DNA of 64,000 nucleotides from Paenibacillus_V sp046244365 (GCF_046244365.1 NZ_CP176395.1:1364001-1428000); one strand, 5' to 3'. Positions 51,394 to 60,746 are shown, counted from the first letter of the stretch. Notes: a model not told the origin generated them from the letters alone. Numbers and translations: made by a program.

Positions 51394-51675
51394 ATGGCTT
51401 TGGTCCAGCATTACGTTACAGGTTCCAAGTATGTTCCTCTCATCCGCGAGAATGACCCTCAGCCGCCCAGCTTGTACAGCAATGCCGCCAAACGAACGCA
51501 TGAAGCGCTCTTGGAAGAGGAGCTCGACTATCTTCGCCGACAGCTCGAGAAGATGATCCGCCAGGAAAACTCGCTTACGTCCGATGCCGTTGTTGAAATG
51601 AGCAGAATGCTTGATAGAAAGATCAACGAGTACAACCAATATATAACGAACATGCGCACGAAGAAAGCCGAATAG
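51394..51675 (+). CDS. Spo0E-like aspartyl-phosphate phosphatase
   Basis: A 93-residue protein whose C-terminal half (LRRQLEKMIRQENSLTSDAV followed by SRMLDRKINEYNQY) is the two-helix Spo0E fold. The family motif SQxLD is seen as SRMLD, one conservative change. Such proteins remove phosphate from Spo0A-P and restrain entry into sporulation. The N-terminal 45 residues are an extra segment. The ATG at 51394 follows GGGAGGGG; a start at 51355 would lack one. Activity of the variant motif is uncertain. Confidence 0.8.
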   Translation: MALVQHYVTGSKYVPLIRENDPQPPSLYSNAAKRTHEALLEEELDYLRRQLEKMIRQENSLTSDAVVEMSRMLDRKINEYNQYITNMRTKKAE

Positions 51676-51686
51676 GCATAACCGAG

Positions 51687-51713
51687 AGCCCGCCGCGAGG
51701 AAGGGCTTTTTTA
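51687..51713 (+). terminator. Terminator after the Spo0E-like gene
   Basis: AGCCC (51687-51691) pairs with GGGCT (51703-51707) and is followed by TTTTT. The stem is short but GC-rich. Confidence 0.75.
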
Positions 51714-51928
51714 TTTGCGCAGTCTGCAGCGGTCGCGGCGCACAGGCCGGAATCCTTTCCCCGGAACGTTTGCTATTATTATGCCGGATTATGAACCTGC
51801 GGCCGTTCCGGTACGTATGAATAGGTGCCGGGAAGCCAATGCGGGAAGGCTTAGATTGATTGGCGGCAGAAAGCGGTTTTATGCTATTCTAGAGGTACGG
51901 AAATTGAGGAGAAGGAGAGCTAACAGAG

Positions 51929-52483
51929 ATGAGAAAGAAATGGCTGACGGGGTTTATGCTGCTTGCCGTTTTGGTTGTGGCGCTTGCCGGGTGCGGCGGC
52001 CCTAAGGCGGATGTGATCGTTTTCGTGATGACCAACAACGTGCCGATCGACGGAGATAAAATGGCGGAGGATTTGAAGGCGAAGGTAGGCGAAACGCCGA
52101 CGACCGACGTTCTGACAAGCCCGATGTTCTCGATGGACAAGCTGTTTGTCGAACTGGCTGCCGGAGACAGCGATCTGTTCGTCGTTCCGAAGGAGCAGTA
52201 TGAAGCCTTTGCGAAGCAAGGCGGACTTGTGATTCTGGACGAGCTGTTCAAGCCGGAGGACTATCCGGGGGGCGTCGTTGAAGCGCCGGTCGATACGGGC
52301 AGCAAGGAGAAGAATCAGGAGCCGAAGCTCGAAAAGCATCTGTATGGCATCCCGATGAACGAGACGAAGTGGTTGAAAGACAGCGGTTACCGCGGCAAGG
52401 AAGAAATGTATGCGTTCGTCCACCCTCGTTCGAAGCAAGTTGAGGAGACGAAGGATATTTTGAAAAAACTGTCCGAGAAATAA
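51929..52483 (+). CDS. Hypothetical lipoprotein
   Basis: A 184-residue secreted lipoprotein: MRKKWLTGFMLLAVLVVALAGC with the lipobox LAGC and the lipidated Cys at residue 22. The mature part resembles a small substrate-binding-like or stress-related domain (DVIVFVMTNNVPIDGDKMAE; DLFVVPKEQYEAF), but I recognise no named family. GGAGAAGGAGAG lies just before the ATG. It stands alone between the Spo0E-like gene and the cobalamin leader. An extended -10-like TGCTATTCT at 51882-51890 could be its promoter. Confidence 0.82.
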   Translation: MRKKWLTGFMLLAVLVVALAGCGGPKADVIVFVMTNNVPIDGDKMAEDLKAKVGETPTTDVLTSPMFSMDKLFVELAAGDSDLFVVPKEQYEAFAKQGGLVILDELFKPEDYPGGVVEAPVDTGSKEKNQEPKLEKHLYGIPMNETKWLKDSGYRGKEEMYAFVHPRSKQVEETKDILKKLSEK

Positions 52484-52572
52484 AGGCCGGAACGTACCCG
52501 AAATCCTTGCGGCATGCGAGGAAGCTTAGCGTTTGGGCGGCCTATTCATGAAACAAGCTGTGAAAATAATCG

Positions 52573-52601
52573 TTGTCACCCACCGGGAAGTGTCCTATAA
52601 T
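52573..52601 (+). promoter_or_regulatory. Sigma-A promoter of the cobalamin operon
   Basis: TTGTCA (52573-52578) and TATAAT (52596-52601) are 17 bp apart. Transcription would begin near 52608, about 30 nt before the riboswitch fold. Confidence 0.82.
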
Positions 52602-52639
52602 CGGGGATGAAGATTGGACGCTTGAAAAGCAGTTGAATA

Positions 52640-52815
52640 GCGATTGTCGCCGATAGGTGCGCAGCAGCCGCATGGTTGCCGCGTTAAAAGGGAAGCCGGT
52701 GTAAGTCCGGCACGGTCCCGCCACTGTAATACGGGGACGCCTCACGACGCCACTGTTCGTAACGAATGGGAAGGCGAGGCTGTCAGCAAACCCGTAAGTC
52801 AGGAGACCTGCCTAT
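52640..52815 (+). promoter_or_regulatory. Cobalamin (adenosylcobalamin-type) riboswitch
   Basis: The conserved core AAGCCGGTGTAAGTCCGGC and GGTCCCGCCACTGTA (about 52691-52729) and the B12-box AGTCAGGAGACCTGCC (52797-52812) are all present. The element is followed by a terminator at 52924 and then btuF, so cobalamin would shut off the operon by transcription termination. Confidence 0.96.
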
Positions 52816-52923
52816 TGGAGCTAGCTTGCGAAATCCTTCGAGGAAAAGGATCCGGCTTAACGGAAAGTCGCTCATGGCTTCAGCAATACGCCATGCCAGT
52901 AACTTTATCCCTGTTTTGTCGTT

Positions 52924-52955
52924 CCCTCTGTCCTGCCGGATGGAGGGTTTTTCGT
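52924..52955 (+). terminator. Riboswitch-controlled terminator
   Basis: CCCTCTGTCC (52924-52933) pairs with GGATGGAGGG (52938-52947), with G-U pairs, and is followed by TTTTTCG. It lies between the B12-box and btuF. Confidence 0.85.
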
Positions 52956-53043
52956 TTATATGCTCATGAACGTTCGCGCGCATTCAAACGCTTGTCAGGC
53001 TCCTCTCGCAATCTAGGAAGCAGAGAAGGGGAGAAATGGCGAC

Positions 53044-54093
53044 ATGCAAGAGAATACTCGGGTAACTAAGCAGCAAGAAAACCGCAAACAAGAACGCAAG
53101 GGTTGGAATTTCGGAAAAGCCGCCATGACCGTTATGCTTTCCGTCGTTTTGGCGCTGAGCCTGTTCGGCTGCGGCAGCAAGGAAGAGGCCAAAGGGCAGG
53201 TCAGCTCGCCAGGCAAGTCCGAAGGAACGTCGCAAAGCCCGTCGCCTAGCGCATCCGTGAAGCCGGCTGCCGCTCAAACGAAATATCCGCTAACGATTAA
53301 GGATGCCACGGGAACGGAAGTAACGTTCGAGAAGGCGCCCGAGAAAATCGTTTCGCTCGCGCCGAGCGAAACGGAGGTTCTCTTTTCGGTGGGAGCGGGA
53401 GATAAGCTGATCGGCGTCGATAAATTCAGCAACTATCCGGAGCAAGCGAAATCGAAGCCGCAGGTCGGCGACACGAACACGAACCTGGAAACGCTGATCG
53501 GCATGGCGCCGGACGTCGTATTCGCGAACTCGATCAACAAGAAGGTCGTGGAGAAAATCCGCGAGCTGAAAATTAAAGTGTTCATGGCCGATCCGAAAAC
53601 GCTCGACCAAACGATCGCACACATCGAAGAAATCGGCACGATTATGAACAAGCAGGATGAAGCGAAGAAAACGGCGGATAAAATGCGCACCGACAAGCAG
53701 AAAATCGTCGATGCCGTAAAAAATGCTCCTAAGAAACGGATTTACATGGAATTTAATCCGGGCTGGACGGTCGGCGACGGCGAGTTTATGGATGAGCTCG
53801 TGAAGCTGGCGGGCGGCGAGAACGTAGGCGCAGGCAAATCGGGCTGGTACAAAATCGATTCCGAAGCCATCATCAAGAAAAATCCGGAGATTATCGTATA
53901 TTCGTCCGGCGGCAACGTGAAGGATACGGTGCTGGAAAGCATTAAGAACCGTCCGGGCTGGGATCAGGTCGACGGCGTCAAAAACAAGAAGCTCGTTCCG
54001 ATCAATGAAGATATCGTTAGCCGCGTTGGCCCTCGTTTGACGGACGCGCTGCTCGAAATTGCTAAAGCCGCACACCCGGATCTGGTGAAATAA
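53044..54093 (+). CDS. btuF: Cobalamin/corrinoid-binding lipoprotein (BtuF type)
   Basis: A 349-residue ABC solute-binding lipoprotein of the BtuF/FepB fold. A long basic N-terminus precedes the hydrophobic core and lipobox LFGC (Cys at about residue 43), then a Ser/Pro-rich linker and two lobes joined by a long helix (KIVSLAPSETEVLFSVGAGD; LIGMAPDVVFANS). AAGGGGAG lies ten bases before the ATG. The cobalamin riboswitch upstream and cob genes downstream indicate a corrinoid ligand; the fold alone would also fit a siderophore. Confidence 0.92.
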   Translation: MQENTRVTKQQENRKQERKGWNFGKAAMTVMLSVVLALSLFGCGSKEEAKGQVSSPGKSEGTSQSPSPSASVKPAAAQTKYPLTIKDATGTEVTFEKAPEKIVSLAPSETEVLFSVGAGDKLIGVDKFSNYPEQAKSKPQVGDTNTNLETLIGMAPDVVFANSINKKVVEKIRELKIKVFMADPKTLDQTIAHIEEIGTIMNKQDEAKKTADKMRTDKQKIVDAVKNAPKKRIYMEFNPGWTVGDGEFMDELVKLAGGENVGAGKSGWYKIDSEAIIKKNPEIIVYSSGGNVKDTVLESIKNRPGWDQVDGVKNKKLVPINEDIVSRVGPRLTDALLEIAKAAHPDLVK

Positions 54094-54107
54094 CGGTTGG
54101 TGAAAAG

Positions 54108-55142
54108 ATGAAAAGAAAGCTGTTTATTTACGGAGGAGCCGCTATTGCGCTCCTCTTGTTTTCCATAGTGGTCAGTTTATCGCTTGGTTCCGCCAACTTG
54201 CCCGTAGCCGAGGTGTGGCGTATTTTGCTTCATAAAATTCCCGGCCTGAGCGGGCTGGTGACCCCCGACTGGCAAGCGAGCAGCGAAACGATCATCTTGA
54301 AGGTCAGACTGCCGCGGTTAGCGCTCGCCTTCGTTGTTGGCGCAGCGTTGGCCGTTGCGGGAGCCGGCTTTCAGGGCGTGCTTCGCAATCCGCTGGCCGA
54401 TCCGTATACGCTGGGGGTGGCCACAGGCGCTTCAGTCGGCGCTTCGGTCATTATATTGACAGGAATGCAAACCGCCATGGGACAGTGGACGATACCGCTA
54501 GTGGCTTTCGTAACCGGTATGCTTACGCTTATTGTCGTGTTCAGGCTTGCCGGTACGCAAGGAGTCATGCGGCTGGAAACGCTTATTTTGTCGGGCGTCG
54601 TCGTGCAGGCGTTTCTCGGGGCTTTCGTTTCGTTCATGGTAACGTTATCCAAAAGCGTCGTGAATGAGATCTTATTCTGGCAAATGGGCAGCGTGGCGAT
54701 GCGAGGCTGGTCGTATTCCGGCATCGTGCTGCCTTACTTGGTCGTGGGTACGGCGATCCTGCTCTATTTCGGACGTTCGCTGAACTTGCTGGCGCTGGGG
54801 GAACGGCAGGCGGCGCATCTGGGAGTCAACGTTTCGCGAACCCGGCTGGTCGTGCTGGTCGTTTCTACGCTGATGACGGCGGCAGCCGTTTCCGTTTCGG
54901 GCGTCGTCGCTTTCGTCGGCTTGGTGATTCCACATCTCGTCCGGCTGATCGTCGGACCCGATTACCGGCTGATCATTCCGCTTTCCACAATCGTAGGCTC
55001 CGTCTATTTAATATGGGCCGATACGCTGGCGCGTCTCGTGCTCAGTCCGAAGGACATTCCGCTCGGGATCGTGACGGCGCTGCTCGGCGCTCCGTTCTTC
55101 GCCTACTTGCTCAGCAGGCAGAAAAAACGGTTAAGCGGATAA
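54108..55142 (+). CDS. btuC: Cobalamin ABC transporter permease (BtuC type)
   Basis: A 344-residue FecCD/BtuC permease with about ten membrane helices. Typical motifs are RLPRLALAFVVGAALAVAGA followed by FQGVLRNPLADPYTLGVATG, and SGVVAFVGLVIPHLVRLIVG near the C-terminal half, where the ATPase docks. It starts 14 bp after btuF and is followed by the ATPase gene, forming one importer. Substrate is assigned from the riboswitch and neighbours. Confidence 0.93.
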   Translation: MKRKLFIYGGAAIALLLFSIVVSLSLGSANLPVAEVWRILLHKIPGLSGLVTPDWQASSETIILKVRLPRLALAFVVGAALAVAGAGFQGVLRNPLADPYTLGVATGASVGASVIILTGMQTAMGQWTIPLVAFVTGMLTLIVVFRLAGTQGVMRLETLILSGVVVQAFLGAFVSFMVTLSKSVVNEILFWQMGSVAMRGWSYSGIVLPYLVVGTAILLYFGRSLNLLALGERQAAHLGVNVSRTRLVVLVVSTLMTAAAVSVSGVVAFVGLVIPHLVRLIVGPDYRLIIPLSTIVGSVYLIWADTLARLVLSPKDIPLGIVTALLGAPFFAYLLSRQKKRLSG

Positions 55143-55167
55143 GCAGGATACGAAAGGAGGGGAACCG

Positions 55168-55950
55168 ATGATTACGTTTCGCGAGGTGTGTAAATCGTTC
55201 GGAGGCCGTTTAGTGCTTGCCGGCGTTAGCTTCGAGGCGAAGCAGGGAGAGATGCTCGGCATTATCGGACCGAACGGCGGCGGCAAATCGACGCTTCTTC
55301 GTATCATGTCCGGAGTCGATGAAGTGACGGCGGGCGAGGCGGAGCTGGATGGAAAGCCGGTAGGGCGATACAGCCGCAAGGAATTGGCGCGCTGGCTTGC
55401 CGTGCTGCAGCAGGACGCGCTACCGCCGGTAGGATTTACCGTTCGCGAGGTGGTGGAGATGGGGCGCTATCCGTTTCAAAACTGGCTGGGCGAGGACGAG
55501 CGCGACGCTGCGGAATCGATCGATCAGATCATAGAGCGGCTGGGGTTGTCCGCGCTGGCGGAGAGAACCCTCGAGCATTTGAGCGGCGGGGAGAGACAGC
55601 GGGTGGCGCTAGGCAAAGCGATGGCGCAGGAGCCGAAGCTGCTGCTGCTCGACGAGCCGACGACGTATCTCGATATCGGATATCAGGTGCAAATGATGGA
55701 CTATATCCGCAGCTGGCAAAAGACGACGGGTTTAACCGTAATTGCCGTGCTGCACGACCTGAACGTGGCGGCGCAATATTGCGACCGTCTGCTGGTCTTG
55801 CACGAAGGTGCGGTGGCCGCTCTGGGAGCTCCCGCCGAAGTGCTGGACGCTCCGCTCATCGCCCGCGTGTATGGGACGGAGCCGCTGATCGTGCCGCATC
55901 CGGTAAGCGGCGTACCGCAAATTTTGCTGCAATCGAAGCTAATGGCTTAA
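55168..55950 (+). CDS. btuD: Cobalamin ABC transporter ATP-binding protein (BtuD type)
   Basis: A 260-residue ATPase with Walker A GPNGGGKST (about residues 34-42), the Q-loop region VLQQDALPP, the signature LSGGERQRV, Walker B LLLLDEPTTYLD and the switch His in VLHDLN. It is of the FecE/BtuD subfamily. AAAGGAGGGG lies seven bases before the ATG. It energises corrinoid uptake through BtuC. Confidence 0.94.
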   Translation: MITFREVCKSFGGRLVLAGVSFEAKQGEMLGIIGPNGGGKSTLLRIMSGVDEVTAGEAELDGKPVGRYSRKELARWLAVLQQDALPPVGFTVREVVEMGRYPFQNWLGEDERDAAESIDQIIERLGLSALAERTLEHLSGGERQRVALGKAMAQEPKLLLLDEPTTYLDIGYQVQMMDYIRSWQKTTGLTVIAVLHDLNVAAQYCDRLLVLHEGAVAALGAPAEVLDAPLIARVYGTEPLIVPHPVSGVPQILLQSKLMA

Positions 55951-56072
55951 AATAGAAGCGGGACTATGCTAGAATGTCTTGTCTGCCTGATTCAAGTTGA
56001 TCGGGAACGTCTATTCGCCCCGTTGACGACAGTAACGTAATGGTTCTCGCGGGGAGTAGCTTGGAGGTATCG

Positions 56073-57122
56073 ATGATGAATATAGAAGAAATGATTGCCC
56101 GAATCCGCCCGCTAGACGAGCAGGCGATGGCTGAAGCAGCGAAGCATGCGGATCAATTGACGAAGCCTCCGGGAAGCCTCGGGAGGCTGGAGGCGGTAGC
56201 CCGTCAGGCTGCAGGCATTACGGGAGAGAAAATTCCCGCGCTCGATCGTAAAGCGGTCATTGTTATGGCGGGGGATCACGGCGTTTGCGAGGAGGGCGTC
56301 AGCGCGTTTCCGGCAGAGGTGACGGGGCTGATGATGATGAATTTCCTGAATGGCGGCGCCGCCGTTAACGTGTTTGCGAGACATGCGGGGGCGGATGTGG
56401 TGTGCGTCGACGTGGGCGTCAACGCGGACGTGGAGCATCCACAGCTCGTCTCTAAGAAAGTAAGGCGCGGAACGGCCAATATGGCGCAGGGACCGGCCAT
56501 GTCGCGGGAAGAGGCGCTGCAGGCGATTCAAGCCGGCTGCGATATTGTCGGCGGATTGGCTGACGAAGGCTATCGCCTATTCGCCACGGGCGAAATGGGC
56601 ATCGGCAACACGACGCCAAGCTCGGCTATTTTGAGCGTGCTTGCGGGCACGGACGTAGCCGTAGCCGTCGGCAGGGGAACCGGAATCGACGACAAGCGCT
56701 GGAATCACAAGCAGGATGTAGTACGCCGGGCTATCGCCGTCAATTCGCCGGACGCAAGCGACCCGCTTGACGTTCTGGCCAAAGTCGGCGGCCTCGAAAT
56801 CGCCGGGCTTGTCGGCGTTATTCTGGGCGCGGCGGCCAGACGCTGTCCGGTCGTCATCGACGGTTTTATTTCTACGGCGGCCGCGCTAGTGGCAACCCGT
56901 CTTGCGCCGCAATCGGCGGCGTACATGATTCCTTCGCATTTGTCGAACGAGCAGGGGCATGCGGCTGCTCTTGAAGCCATCGGTCTTGCCCCGATGATCC
57001 AGTTGGATATGCGGCTAGGCGAAGGCACGGGTGCGGCCTTATGCTTTCTTTTGGTGGAAGCGGCTTTGAAAATGATGCGCGAAATGGCAACGTTCGAAAG
57101 CGCCGGCATTCCGGGGGCATAA
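56073..57122 (+). CDS. cobT: Nicotinate-nucleotide--dimethylbenzimidazole phosphoribosyltransferase
   Basis: CobT makes alpha-ribazole 5'-phosphate from nicotinate mononucleotide and dimethylbenzimidazole, activating the lower ligand of B12. The 349-residue product has the family segments LTKPPGSLGRLE, VIVMAGDHGVCEEGVSAFP, GEMGIGNTTPSSA and a C-terminal Glu in DMRLGEGTGAAL, the proposed catalytic base. The frame opens at 56040, but TTGGAGG before the ATG at 56073 decides the start. It begins 122 bp after btuD with no terminator seen between, so the riboswitch may control it too. Confidence 0.95.
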   Translation: MMNIEEMIARIRPLDEQAMAEAAKHADQLTKPPGSLGRLEAVARQAAGITGEKIPALDRKAVIVMAGDHGVCEEGVSAFPAEVTGLMMMNFLNGGAAVNVFARHAGADVVCVDVGVNADVEHPQLVSKKVRRGTANMAQGPAMSREEALQAIQAGCDIVGGLADEGYRLFATGEMGIGNTTPSSAILSVLAGTDVAVAVGRGTGIDDKRWNHKQDVVRRAIAVNSPDASDPLDVLAKVGGLEIAGLVGVILGAAARRCPVVIDGFISTAAALVATRLAPQSAAYMIPSHLSNEQGHAAALEAIGLAPMIQLDMRLGEGTGAALCFLLVEAALKMMREMATFESAGIPGA

Positions 57123-57163
57123 GCGTTGCGGCGAAAAGTCGGGAATTGCCGGGAGGTTTACCT

Positions 57164-57727
57164 ATGCTTGTTTTAATAACGGGAGGCGCGCGCAGCGGCA
57201 AAAGCTCGTTTGCGGAGCGCTATGCCGCTCATCTGGGCTCCACAGGCACCTACATTGCAACCTGCCAGCTGTATGACGACGAGATGCGGGACAGGGTGAA
57301 CATGCATAAGCAGGACCGCGAGGCGAGCGGCTTTCCTTGGACGACGCTGGAGGAGCCTTACGAGCTGCCGGCATTGCTTGACGAGCTGAGCGCCGGCGTC
57401 TCCGGAGCGTCTCCGATTGTGCTTGTGGATTGCTTGACGCTTTGGTTGTCCAATTGGCTGCTGTCCGAGGAGAACGAATCCAAGGCCGAGACGACTGCCG
57501 CGAAAATGAGGGAGCTCGTTGACGCAGCCGGACGTTTTGACGGGATTTTGCTTATGGTAACGAATGAGGTAGGGAGCGGGATCGTGCCCGAGTACAAGCT
57601 TGGCCGGGTGTTTCGGGATTTGGCCGGGCAGTTGAACCGCCGGCTCGCCGAGGTAAGCGATCAAGTGTTCTTGGTCACAGCCGGTATTCCTTTGGAAATC
57701 AAAAGCCGGGCGTTCACGTTCGGGTGA
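57164..57727 (+). CDS. cobU: Adenosylcobinamide kinase / guanylyltransferase
   Basis: CobU/CobP phosphorylates adenosylcobinamide and then attaches GMP to give adenosylcobinamide-GDP. The 187-residue product has a P-loop GGARSGKS (residues 7-14), the guanylylation region with HKQDREASGF (His52 at the start), VDCLTLWLSNWL, and TNEVGSGIVPEYKLGRVFRD. The frame is open back into cobT, but GGGAGG before the ATG at 57164 decides the start. It is followed by cbiB after 50 bp. Confidence 0.95.
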   Translation: MLVLITGGARSGKSSFAERYAAHLGSTGTYIATCQLYDDEMRDRVNMHKQDREASGFPWTTLEEPYELPALLDELSAGVSGASPIVLVDCLTLWLSNWLLSEENESKAETTAAKMRELVDAAGRFDGILLMVTNEVGSGIVPEYKLGRVFRDLAGQLNRRLAEVSDQVFLVTAGIPLEIKSRAFTFG

Positions 57728-57777
57728 TCGTCAGTTAAGCAAGCGGATTTATCGAACAAAATGGGGAGTGGCGGCGT

Positions 57778-58764
57778 GTGCTGTTGTTTGGATGGAATGA
57801 AATCGTATGGATGACGGCAGCCGCCATCGCGATCGATTGGCTCGTTGGCGATCCTCGCTGGCCGACGCATCCGGTCATTTGGATCGGCAGGCTGATCAAA
57901 TGGCTGGAGAAGCGGCTGCGGCGAAGCTCTTCGGACGAAGCCGATATGCCCCCATCCGTCCTTCGCCGGAAAGGCGTCGTTCTTACGGCAACAACCGTAA
58001 TAGGCTCCGGGGCCGCGATGTGGCTGCTCGTTTGGCTGGGCACTTTGCTGCATCCATGGGCCGGTTACGCGATCAATACCTGGTTTATCTCCACGACGAT
58101 CGCCATTAAGGGACTGAAAGATGCCGCCTATTTGGTCTATCGCCCGCTGAAGGAAAATCGTCTGGAGGAAGCGCGCAAGTACGTCGGCTATATCGTCGGA
58201 CGGGATACGGAGAAGCTCGACGAACCGGAAATTACGCGCGCCGCCGTCGAGACGGTTGCGGAAAACATCGTCGACGCCGTCGTATCTCCTTTATGCTTCG
58301 CCTTGCTGGGCGGGGCACCGCTGGCGATGGCCTACCGGGCGGCGAATACGCTCGATTCGATGGTCGGGTACAAAAACGACAAATACCGCTACTTCGGCTG
58401 GTGTTCCGCCAGGCTGGACGACGTTCTCAACTGGCTGCCCGCCCGTCTTACCGGCGTTTTGCTTACGGTAACGGCCTTTTTTGCGCCCAGGTTAAGTTCC
58501 GGACGTGCGTGGCGGGCCGTTCGCACGTTTGCGCGCCAGCATCCGAGCCCGAACAGCGGCATCCCGGAATCCGCGGTTGCCGGGGCGTTAGGCATCGAGC
58601 TGGGCGGTCTCAATGTTTACGGCGGCGTCGTCAGCGACCGCGCCCGTATGGGCTGGCCGCTCACGCAGCTGAACCGCGGGCATATCGTCATGACGGTACG
58701 GCTTCTGTACGGAGTCAGCTTTTTGTTTATGGGGGGATTGTTGTGCGCGCTGCTGCTCGGATAA
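57778..58764 (+). CDS. cbiB: Adenosylcobinamide-phosphate synthase
   Basis: CbiB joins the aminopropanol arm to cobyric acid in the membrane. The 328-residue product is a polytopic protein with the family signatures DWLVGDPRWPTHPVIWIGRL, AAVETVAENIVDAVVSPL, YRAANTLDSMVGYKNDKYRY and ARQHPSPNSGIPESAVAGAL. The start is GTG with GGGAG nine bases upstream. It overlaps the start of cobS by 22 bp. Confidence 0.95.
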   Translation: MLLFGWNEIVWMTAAAIAIDWLVGDPRWPTHPVIWIGRLIKWLEKRLRRSSSDEADMPPSVLRRKGVVLTATTVIGSGAAMWLLVWLGTLLHPWAGYAINTWFISTTIAIKGLKDAAYLVYRPLKENRLEEARKYVGYIVGRDTEKLDEPEITRAAVETVAENIVDAVVSPLCFALLGGAPLAMAYRAANTLDSMVGYKNDKYRYFGWCSARLDDVLNWLPARLTGVLLTVTAFFAPRLSSGRAWRAVRTFARQHPSPNSGIPESAVAGALGIELGGLNVYGGVVSDRARMGWPLTQLNRGHIVMTVRLLYGVSFLFMGGLLCALLLG

Positions 58765-59594
58765 AACAATGGCTGCACGCAGCGATCGCTGCCTTTCAGC
58801 TGCTGACGAGGCTGCCGCTGCCGATCGCGATCGATTATACGGATGCGGTGTTCCGGCGAAGCGTCGTTTTTTATCCGTTTGTCGGGGCGGTACTCGGATT
58901 GCTGCTGGCTGCCGCGGGAACGGGACTTCCTTATGCGCTGCCGGCTTTCCCTGCGGCGGTGCTGCTGCTCGGCATGTGGATCTACGCGACGGGAGCGCTT
59001 CATCTGGACGGTTTGATGGATACGGCGGACGGCCTATTCAGCAACCGCTCACGCGAGCAGATGCTGGAGATTATGAAAGACAGCCGCGTCGGCGCAATGG
59101 GCGTTGTGGCGGGCGTTTTCGTGCTGCTTCTGAAGCTTTCCCTGCTCGCGGCTCTGCTTGACGGAGATTGGAGACAGGCCGCGCCCTATATATGCTGCGT
59201 TCCTTTGTGGAGCCGCGCTTTCCTTGTCGTTTCGATACGATGCTGGCCTTACGCTCGCCAAGGATCGGGCATGGGCTCCTATTATCGGGGCGTGGGGACA
59301 AGACATACGGTTGCGGCGCTGCTGGTCGCAGCGGTTCTGACATTCGTCTTCTCTATCGCGGCACAGAGCATGGATACAGCGGCATCGACATGGACAGCGG
59401 CGGCTGCGGCTGCGGGGCTCGTCACGCTCGGGTTCGCACTGGTCAGCTTTGCATTCGGCACGCTGCTGAACGGAAGGATGTCCGCCAAGCTGGGCGGGCT
59501 GACAGGCGATACGTACGGTGCGGTTAACGAGCTGGTGGAAACGGGGCTGCTGCTCGTTTTGGTTGTTTGCCTACGGCAGGGCTTTGGCATTTAG
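58743..59594 (+). CDS. cobS: Adenosylcobinamide-GDP ribazoletransferase
   Basis: CobS joins adenosylcobinamide-GDP with alpha-ribazole (phosphate) to complete the nucleotide loop, at the membrane. The 283-residue product has about six helices and the active-site signature HLDGLMDTADGLFS, then DSRVGAMGVVAG and GSGMGSYYRG. The GTG at 58743 lies inside the end of cbiB and has GGGGGG upstream, indicating translational coupling. Much longer upstream starts in this frame are artefacts of the cbiB overlap. Confidence 0.93.
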   Translation: MRAAARIKQWLHAAIAAFQLLTRLPLPIAIDYTDAVFRRSVVFYPFVGAVLGLLLAAAGTGLPYALPAFPAAVLLLGMWIYATGALHLDGLMDTADGLFSNRSREQMLEIMKDSRVGAMGVVAGVFVLLLKLSLLAALLDGDWRQAAPYICCVPLWSRAFLVVSIRCWPYARQGSGMGSYYRGVGTRHTVAALLVAAVLTFVFSIAAQSMDTAASTWTAAAAAAGLVTLGFALVSFAFGTLLNGRMSAKLGGLTGDTYGAVNELVETGLLLVLVVCLRQGFGI

Positions 59595-59617
59595 ATGGGA
59601 GAAGGGGGCGGCGGCTT

Positions 59618-60700
59618 ATGCTGGAACGATACGGCCATGGCGGCGATTTGCTTACGGCAGCCGAAACATTCGGCATGCAGGCAAACGATTTTCTGGACTA
59701 CAGCTCGAATATGAATCCGTTCGGCCCGCCGGCGGCGGTAAGAACGATATTTCAGGAGCGGTGGACCGATATCGTCAAATATCCCGATCCTGCCGTCAGG
59801 GAGCTTCGCCTCAAAATTGCGGAGCGGTACGGCGTGCCGGTGGAAAGCGTGCTGGCCGGGAACGGTGCGGCGGAGCTCATCGACCTTGTCGTCCGTATGC
59901 TTCGTCCGGGTGTAACGGCGCTCGCGCGGCCCTCCTTCGTCGAATATGAGGAAGCGGTGCATAAAGCGGGCGGCGGGATTACGGATATTCCTCTATACGA
60001 AGAAAACGGATTCGAACTGTCGCAAGAAGCGCTTTCGGAAGCCGCAAGCCGAGCCGATCTCTTGTTTCTCGGCCATCCGAACAACCCGACGGGACGGCTT
60101 ATTCCGCAGGCTGTGCTGGAAAGCGCCGTCGGTTCGGGCAAGCGCGTCGTGCTGGACGAGGCGTTTATCGATTTTTGCCCGGAAGAAGAGGACAGGAGCT
60201 TTATCCGGCAGGCTGCCGTTTCGGAGAGTCTGTTCGTGATCCGGTCGATGACGAAATTTTTCGCGATTCCGGGAATTCGGCTCGGGTTTATCGTTGCCCA
60301 TCCCGATTGGATCGCGAAGCTGCGGGCGCTTCAGGTGGCCTGGAGCGTGAATACGCTGGCTCAACTGATCGGCGCGGAAGTGCTGGCTGACCGCGAATAC
60401 GCGCAGAAGACGCTGGACTGGCTGCAGGCGGAGCGTCCATGGCTTGCTTCTAAGCTCGAATCGCTGGGCGTCCGCACGTATCCGAGCGATACGAACTTTA
60501 TGCTGCTGCGTTTGCCGAACCCGGAGAGGCTCGATGTGAAGCAGCTGCAGCGGACGCTCGGGGAACGCGGCGTGCTGATTCGCGACGCATCGCGGTTTCA
60601 AGGACTTACGTCCGCATACTTGCGCATCGCCATAAGACTTCGCGGCGAAAATGAACGACTTGTTTCGGAGCTGGAGAGGGCGTTCAGCGGAATGCGCTAA
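59618..60700 (+). CDS. cobD: Threonine-phosphate decarboxylase (PLP)
   Basis: CobD supplies aminopropanol O-2-phosphate for CbiB by decarboxylating threonine phosphate. The 360-residue fold-type I PLP enzyme begins ERYGHGGDLLTAAE, as typical for CobD rather than histidinol-phosphate aminotransferase. It has FLDYSSNMNPFGPP, FLGHPNNPTGRLI, VLDEAFIDF and the PLP lysine in SMTKFFAIPGIRLG. The ATG at 59618 with AGAAGGGGG upstream is chosen. It lies 23 bp after cobS. In some annotations the same gene is called cobC. Confidence 0.93.
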   Translation: MLERYGHGGDLLTAAETFGMQANDFLDYSSNMNPFGPPAAVRTIFQERWTDIVKYPDPAVRELRLKIAERYGVPVESVLAGNGAAELIDLVVRMLRPGVTALARPSFVEYEEAVHKAGGGITDIPLYEENGFELSQEALSEAASRADLLFLGHPNNPTGRLIPQAVLESAVGSGKRVVLDEAFIDFCPEEEDRSFIRQAAVSESLFVIRSMTKFFAIPGIRLGFIVAHPDWIAKLRALQVAWSVNTLAQLIGAEVLADREYAQKTLDWLQAERPWLASKLESLGVRTYPSDTNFMLLRLPNPERLDVKQLQRTLGERGVLIRDASRFQGLTSAYLRIAIRLRGENERLVSELERAFSGMR

Positions 60701-60746
60701 CAGGAGCTGCCGAATATGCTGTAAGAGGATCATTGCCATGTGAGGC

